A stretch of 64,000 nucleotides of DNA from Aphelenchoides besseyi (taxonomy: Eukaryota > Nematoda > Chromadorea > Rhabditida > Aphelenchoididae): NCBI GenBank assembly GCA_024699855.1, contig JAMPIQ010000001.1, forward strand, positions 12,710,001 to 12,774,000. Direction: 5' to 3'. The notes under the pieces were generated by a model. The model was not told where the DNA came from. It saw nothing but the letters and a program-made list of their open reading frames with translations, and did not search any database. Positions 58,624 through 64,000 of the stretch are shown piece after piece. A program made the position numbers and the translations under genes. The stretch's first letter is position 1, and each line of letters starts with the position of its first letter.

Positions 58624-59864
58624 ATGTTCAGCGAGGTTGGAGTGCTTGTTTTCAGTATATTTATTGGTGGTAGGTTATTTCTTGTTGTGAGATGTCTATT
58701 CTTTAGACTTGGAGACTTATTTTAGCATCGGAAGCTCACAACAGCAGTTCACTGTATTGTTTGACTTTGCCACCGTTCCACTTTTGGTCACTGCGGAAGA
58801 CTGTGGTATTCGACGAGACGATTGTCCTCGAATGTGCAATGATAGTAAGTTTTCTCAAGTTATTCTTGATCCGATCTTCTAGAAGCAATTGCACATTTGT
58901 ACTGCGATCCGCTGTGCTTCCCGATTAACAAAGCCATGTATCATGCTTATTGTGGACCGCCTTTTCTGTCGAGCAATTCAACAACTTACAAGCGTTTGAA
59001 GGGCACATGGAAAGAACGTTTACAGTGCTGTGAAGACCCACTCTACGGACGTTTTGCTTCTGATATCTTTCAATTTGGTAAATTTAAAGAAACTCCTAAA
59101 TTAGAGCTTGAATTCGTTGAAGGAACATTAATGCAGTATCAGTAATTCCAACACGACAAGTTTACTAACTAAAACGCGTTTAAGGGCACTTACCACTAAT
59201 GGCCTTATTGGTTTGGGCTTTCAAGACTCAAGCGGCCATGTTGGACTAGTTGAACAATTGTATCAGCGGAAAATCATTAAAGAGCCGATCATCTCGTTTT
59301 CATCATCATTGGTTGTTTTGGGCGCCTTAGATTCCCAGAACTGCGATTCGTGGTCTCATTTCCCCGTCATATCTGATCCTCTTGGATGGACGTTTGAAGT
59401 GGAACGAGTGGAGCTATTTGGAGTTGAGTTCACGAACCAACAGGCAAGGAGATAGATAAAGGTTATTAATCGAAATTTAGATATCTATTAGTAGCCGAAA
59501 TAGTTATCTTGAGGTTCCGAGAGATGTAAAACAACGACTAATTGAAGTTGGTATCGTGACTGATTGCTATCGTCCTAATTTGTCGTGGTGTATTCGCAGT
59601 GACACAGAGAGAACCTTTGCTATACATGGTCGTGACTACGTTTACTCTTTGGATATTTCGAAGTCTTATGAATGTCACCAGTATGACAATCAATCCATTT
59701 GTATTACTCCCACAAAGGATGTTGAATACCCTCGCTCCAACGGTCGAAACTCCTGGGTTGTTCCGCTGAATCACGGTTACTATCTTAATGCGTTTTGTTA
59801 TAGTTTGGATTATGCAAAGCGGACTTTTGGCTTTGGATTTATTCGCATACCCCAACGAAGTTGA
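58624..59864 (+). CDS. secreted aspartic-protease-like protein, probably inactive
   Basis: About 345 residues. Signal peptide MFSEVGVLVFSIFIGD, then YFSIGSSQQQFTVLFDFATV (pepsin A1 family: YxxIxxGxPxQxFxVxFDTGSS). It continues through a Cys-rich insert (CGIRRDDCPRMCND; YCDPLCFPINKAMYHAYCG), KRLKGTWKERLQCC, TTNGLIGLGFQDSSGHVGLV (like DGILGLGF) and EPIISFSSSLVVLGALDS. The first catalytic Asp remains but its DTG is DFA. At the second site the expected DTGTS reads ISSRNS with no Asp. Ends GYYLNAFCYSLDYAKRTFGF, GFIRIPQRS. Exons join in frame across introns of about 37-60 nt; the one at 59444-59480 uses a GC donor. The frame is intact, so a non-catalytic binding role is more likely than decay. Confidence 0.7.
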
Positions 59865-60421
59865 TTTGTAGTCCCACATACCATTAAGTCGCAATAAATC
59901 TTTGAAGGTGCAGGCTACGCTTTAATGCCAGACCTTCAAGCGGTTTCCAACTTCCGAAAATCGTTTCTTGTATACACAATCAAAATTAGAAGCTTGAACG
60001 ATATTTTCCGAGTGCAGCAACGAATACTCACACCCGAATGACGATCACAACTTTTTGTCATGAAAAGCAAGGAACGGATCTGTGATCATGTTGTTCCTGA
60101 CATTTGCTGTGTTGAACGTCCAACTTCTTAGAACCTCATTCACAGACATTGTTTCACGTTATTGATGTCATAGCACTTGTGTTCTGTGAGTTCTCTGGGA
60201 CAAGAATTCTGAGGCTTTCTGGAGTGTTCATTCTCTAATGTTACCTTGAAAATCATTTGGCCAGAACATAGCGACCCACAAAAATCGAAAAGAACTCTGC
60301 ATTCAACTTCTCGTCTATTCCAAGCAAACATATTAGTGACTGTGACCATCTGTCTTACAATTCTAATAAGGAAGAGATAACATCAACAATCCGGGTCATT
60401 AGTTGTTTTCGCAATTGTTAA
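59865..60421. other. intergenic
   Basis: No gene seen. Confidence 0.4.
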
Positions 60422-60724
60422 CTATTTTATTGCAATTGTTTCAAAATACTTTCGATTCGCTGATACCATATAGTCAATTTGTGTTATCCTATGAATCAGC
60501 TTTGTGTTGTTTATGGAGTCGAGAATCCGCGGTGGAGGTGTTCGAAGAACTTCGATCGTCTCGTCGATTCCAACAGTGCGTTTCCTCGGCTTCCAATTCA
60601 TCAGTTTCTGTTGATTTGGGCTTTCACCAACCGCATCGTCCAGGAATACAATCGGTCGTTGGATTGGCGACTCATCGTCAGTAACGTTGTGAAGAAGGTT
60701 GTTGTTAGACGGGTTTAATGCCAT
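60422..60724 (-). CDS. possible single-exon hydrophilic protein, unrecognised
   Basis: A 100-codon uninterrupted frame starting MALNPSNNNLLHNVTDDESP, then RPIVFLDDAVGESPNQQ, KRTVGIDETIEVLRTPPPRI and DYMVSANRKYFETIAIK. Composition is that of a normal soluble protein and Pro-rich TPPP stands out, but there is no domain match and the opposite strand is open for much of the length. Confidence 0.3.
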   Translation of the reverse strand: MALNPSNNNLLHNVTDDESPIQRPIVFLDDAVGESPNQQKLMNWKPRKRTVGIDETIEVLRTPPPRILDSINNTKLIHRITQIDYMVSANRKYFETIAIK

Positions 60725-60937
60725 GGGTTGAATTCAGATGTGAGAAATTAGAGCATCGACAGCAAGCCGATGGACGGCAGGAAAAAACGAAATCTTCCTG
60801 CCCGCCAATTTCCGTAGCAACTGTTTAGTATTTTGTATACAACTGTAAAACTAACACAAAGTTGTGTATGAGATTAAAACCGTTCATTTGGTTGCTCAAT
60901 TGAAGTCGGTCGGTTTGATTGTTTGCACGAAATTACG

Positions 60938-61514
60938 ATGCTCTTCAAGTTCGTCGCTTTCGGTCTTCTGATCTTCGGCTTTTCGTTCAACGATGCTGAG
61001 TAAGTTCACATCTCGAGTCTTTGAAGTCAATTGCTGTTTGGGGGTTACGATCTGGCTGGATTCTTTGCAGCCAGTAGTCGAACATCGAGTGTGGAGATGT
61101 CGTTGTTCTGGTGCTTGATGACTGAAATGTATGTGATCAATAGAAGCTCAACCACTAAACATCAACTTTAGGGGAAAGGGGGCGTTGTTGGTTTCGATCG
61201 TTGGACTTCCGTTCTTGATGGCGTGCGGAAGAACAAGAAACAAAGAAGGAGCCGAAAAACACGTGAGTTCAGAAGAGAAGATCGCAAATGACTGTTTTTA
61301 GGGCCAAACAGAATTGAAACAAGTAGCAGCGAAAGAAGCGGAAACCAAGCTTCAACCGTCGGATTACTTCGTGGTGCCGAATCAGAAGCCGACGAGTAAC
61401 ACTCGACCGCAGGGTTCCGTTGAACAGAAATCGAACAAACCGCAGGACAAGAACCCCAGTGCAGCGAAGTCTCCGGACTGGAAAGGATTGGCCACTTCCA
61501 ATGCTCTTGCTTGA
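60938..61514 (+). CDS. small membrane-anchored protein (complete copy)
   Basis: Intact counterpart of the truncated copy at 5021-5567. A hydrophobic leader MLFKFVAFGLLIFGFSFNDA is spliced to a short exon (SRTSSVEMSLFWCLMTEM), then the helix GALLVSIVGLPFLMACGRTR, then a tail KQVAAKEAETKLQPSDYFVV, SVEQKSNKPQDKNPSAAKSP, ending GLATSNALA. Four exons. Same layout (helix, basic residues, disordered Lys-rich tail) as the proteins at 11200 and 13535. The first exon straddles the boundary of the duplicated segment (60968), which explains why the left copy lacks it. Function unknown. Confidence 0.65.
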
Positions 61515-63028
61515 ATGCCGAATAAACTCACCTCCAATTTTGCTTTCAATCTGAACATATCAAACGATAGTGTTTGACTCAATAGAGCGGCACGTTTTCT
61601 TTCAGCAAAACGGCTTCATACTTTTTTCCTAATTGAAGTGCTCGCTATCAAGAGTTTCAATTATGTGATCATTGTGTTTATAAGGTGCACAAGAAGGTGA
61701 AAATCGAAAAACATTCTTAAACCGGAAACCCCAGAACACACTCGACTCTGGCCAACTGAACTTCAACGATAATTGTTGAAGAAGAAACTCGTTTTTGTTT
61801 AAAAGTTTGTAGAATCAAGAAAAAATCAAATGCGAAAAGAGATTTATTGAGAAGAGAGTTTTTCAAATATAACAATTCAATTAAAGATAAACAAAGAAAT
61901 GACCATTTAGTTGCTGCTGGATGGCTGGTTGGTTTGATCGAAGTCGTCATCTCGGGACGATGGTTGAAGCGGTTGTTGATACGGTGGTTGAAGAAATTGT
62001 TGAGGCGGTTGTTGTTGGTGGTGTTGCATCTTCGTATATGATGCGATTTGCGTGAGCAAAAGCTCAATCGAGAACGCTTCTCGCCCAACGTTGAAAGCTT
62101 GCACTTCTAAAATTCACGGTGAGATTAATAAGATGGTTCAACTCACTTTGTGACTCCGCAAGAAGGAGTCTTGTTTTCAACTCCAGAGCTTCGTTTTGGA
62201 GTTTTTTTATGAGCTTGCGGGCCTGTTCCAGAATATCCGCTTGTTCCATTTTGACATCAAGGCGCGGTTCGATGTCTTCGATCACAGTTCGAAGCTCGTT
62301 GTATTCCATTTGAAGTCTGTGACGCCGGAGGGATTCTCGGTTACTCTTGCTCATCTAAAAAGAAGTTCAATATAAATAAAAATAAATAAAATTACCTTTT
62401 TTGGTGGCTCCTCGTTCGAATCACATGGACGCTCAGGCATGACGGCGTTAATTGGAGATCGAAACGACTTGCTGTTGATTGATGCCTGTTGTTTATATGC
62501 AGTTTTGGAGCTGCCAGTTGACCGCCTCAGTTCATCTGATCACATTAATTGGGACCTCGAGATATTTTCTTTCTGTATGTCTCATTGGCGTTCGCCATCC
62601 AAAATGGGCCGAAGGAATGATTGCTGATTGGTGGTATTGTTGCGGTGTTAAGATTGCGACCGTCGGGTCAATCAGAAGACGGCCGCGTTACAAAACACTA
62701 GCAATTAGGTTCGTAAATTTGAATGTGGGGATCGGCGACTGTCAATCGTTTTGTCCTCAAGTGTTGATTTGGATTCAAATTGCAGAACTCTAAACGGTCT
62801 GCAATCATCTTCTTTGTTACTGTTTTCGATTTACTATTGTCGTTTTCGTGTCCACTTAGTTGCTTCAAATATTTCTTTTAGTGTTTAGATTTCGTGTTTA
62901 TTGTAACAATTGTGTGTTGAATTAAGCAAAATGAAAGTACAATTAGGGGAATGAAGATGGATATTGTTTGGATAGGCGAGAAATTTGCCTTTTTTTAGAA
63001 TATTCGGAAGTTGATGACAAAAAGGATT
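60968..63028. repeat. right copy of the 2.06-kb inverted duplication
   Basis: Reverse complement of 3513-5567 with scattered substitutions and small indels. Here the membrane-protein gene runs intact across the boundary, so this locus looks ancestral. The far end (GGATT at 63024-63028) continues into a diverged repeat of 61486-61585. Confidence 0.9.
61907..62440 (-). CDS. Hairy/REF-1-like bHLH transcription factor (right copy)
   Basis: Paralogue of the gene at 4101-4627 with the same three exons and intron positions. The bHLH core is VKMEQADILEQARKLIKKL; differences include RLDVK for HLEVK, KKL for QKL, EAL for ETL, and a longer run (MQHHQQQPPQQ for IQQQQPPQQ) in the tail. The ATG of exon 3 in the left copy (KMQAF) is GTG here (KVQAF), which is harmless because it is internal. 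A TATA box is conserved near 62490. Both copies keep full frames despite several percent divergence, which suggests selection on both. Confidence 0.78.
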
Positions 63029-63118
63029 GGCTATTTCCAAGGCTACTGCTTGAATACCGAACAAACTCATCTCCAATTTGCTTTCAATCTGAATAATTCA
63101 AACCGTAGTGCTTAATCC
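63026..63118 (+). repeat. diverged direct repeat of 61486-61585
   Basis: GGATTGGCTATTTCCAAGGC and following bases match GGATTGGCCACTTCCAATGC onward at 61486, about 80% alike. It represents the 3' end of another old copy of the small membrane-protein gene and lies exactly at the end of the duplicated segment. Confidence 0.7.
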
Positions 63119-63721
63119 AACAAGACTGCAATCAGTCAATTACCCAAGCAATAATGTTTCTGTTCATCTTTCAGGTCCTTGAACAGTAGAGCTTTTAAGC
63201 GTGTGAATAGTTTGGAATTGTGCGACATTGATGTTCTCTAATGTTTAATTTTACTTATTTCTTCAGAATTTGTGGCTGATATGTCTGTAAGCAAGGCTAC
63301 GTTCTTTGTTATCACAACGACATTGACAAGTTAATGTCGGAATGTCCATTTTATTATGTTGCTTGTATGATCATTTGAAACATAAAAGTTAGCTGCCAGA
63401 AAACAGAACCTTAAAAGATGTCATAGAAAACTTAAACGCAACATCCACCTAACAACCATATGTTGAGCGAGTTTCTGGGTAACTTGACATTCTTCAACCG
63501 CACATGACTTTCCAACCGTTAATTATGTCTGCGATTTATAGTCAGATAACAGGCGTCTAAACGTAATTATCAAACTTGATCTCTAAAATTTCCCGCCCCA
63601 TTTGAGCGACCAATAATGCAACATTTCGAGTATGTTCCCGAGTGAAAATAACCCGCCCATTCAATTAACAAGTGTTGAAGTAATTAGTTTCAATATTGCA
63701 GTCTGAAGCTAACGAATCAAA
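63119..63721. other. intergenic
   Basis: Promoter side of the right-edge chemoreceptor; nothing specific recognised. Confidence 0.4.
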
Positions 63722-64000
63722 ATGAAAAAGAATCCTGAGAATCCGTACGTTTTGAATCCCTACTTTTGGGGCAATGACAGTTCCAAATTGCCACTACTGC
63801 CGTTCTTCGAACGACCGATTCCTCATTTTGTTCAATTTCATTCAACTACAGCTCTCGGCGCCTTCTTCTCACTTCTTTTGACTTATTTGGTTTTGTTCAA
63901 AACACCCAAGGATTTTAAGCCGTACAGTAAAATGCTTCTATTGAGCTGTATAACCGACGTTATATTTCTGGTGAACGAATTCTGGTGTCAACCGGTAAAC
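63722..64000 (+). CDS. serpentine chemoreceptor, first exon (runs off right edge)
   Basis: Starts MKKNPENPYVLNPYFWGNDS, then PFFERPIPHFVQFHSTTALG and helix 1 FFSLLLTYLVLFKTP. Loop KDFKPYSKMLLLSCITDVIF and NEFWCQP lead to a GTAAAC donor at about 63995. The TPKDFKPYSKMLL block is typical of SRD/SRH/STR-type nematode chemoreceptors. The intron after NEFWCQP sits at the same place as in the receptor at 48073 (VINKP). The rest lies outside the window. Confidence 0.8.
   Translation, partial: MKKNPENPYVLNPYFWGNDSSKLPLLPFFERPIPHFVQFHSTTALGAFFSLLLTYLVLFKTPKDFKPYSKMLLLSCITDVIFLVNEFWCQPVN

Noticed and set aside
1..64000. CRISPR array, prokaryotic operon, riboswitch or rRNA
   Set aside because: Spliced eukaryotic genes throughout; no spaced repeats or rRNA-like sequence.

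Overview
The window reads as nuclear DNA of a rhabditid-type nematode. The evidence is an intact major sperm protein (MSP) gene, serpentine chemoreceptor genes, a nematode C6 (DUF281-like) secreted protein, very short introns (mostly 38-60 nt, with TTTCAG-type acceptors) and high gene density. No species is claimed. Gene models were read by eye: splice joins were chosen by reading frame and by conservation of the protein family.

Left part (1-14.2 kb): an SLC34 sodium/phosphate cotransporter runs off the left edge. Next is a DHRS4-like short-chain dehydrogenase pseudogene whose exon is split by a 2.06 kb insert carrying a Hairy/REF-1-like bHLH gene and a truncated small membrane-protein gene. 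The same 2.06 kb segment lies in opposite orientation at 60968-63028. Then come two multi-pass membrane genes, an MSP gene, a gene joining a membrane anchor, a Lys/Ser-rich linker and an MSP domain, two more small anchored Lys-rich proteins, and a C6-domain secreted protein.

Middle (14.2-37.2 kb): two related genes for membrane-anchored extracellular VWA-like domains (two domains and at least five) flank a sperm-type PP1 phosphatase. They are followed by a small single-pass protein, ribophorin I, an Argonaute with a complete-looking PAZ/PIWI region, a UBC13-type E2 and an armadillo-repeat protein resembling APC/APR-1. MSP, the MSP-domain fusion, PP1 and possibly the Argonaute suggest that part of the window is a sperm-gene neighbourhood.

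Right part (37-64 kb): sparser and rich in mobile DNA. It holds a secreted Thr/Pro-rich protein with a Cys-rich C-terminus, a tiny three-exon CS-alpha-beta defensin-like peptide gene, a mariner-type MITE, a chemoreceptor, a decayed integrase-type DNA transposon with 84-bp TIRs, a second element with ~195-bp TIRs enclosing a coiled-coil/membrane gene with a perfect heptad repeat, a chemoreceptor remnant, a secreted aspartic-protease-like protein lacking its second catalytic Asp, the second copy of the duplicated segment, and the first exon of another chemoreceptor at the right edge.
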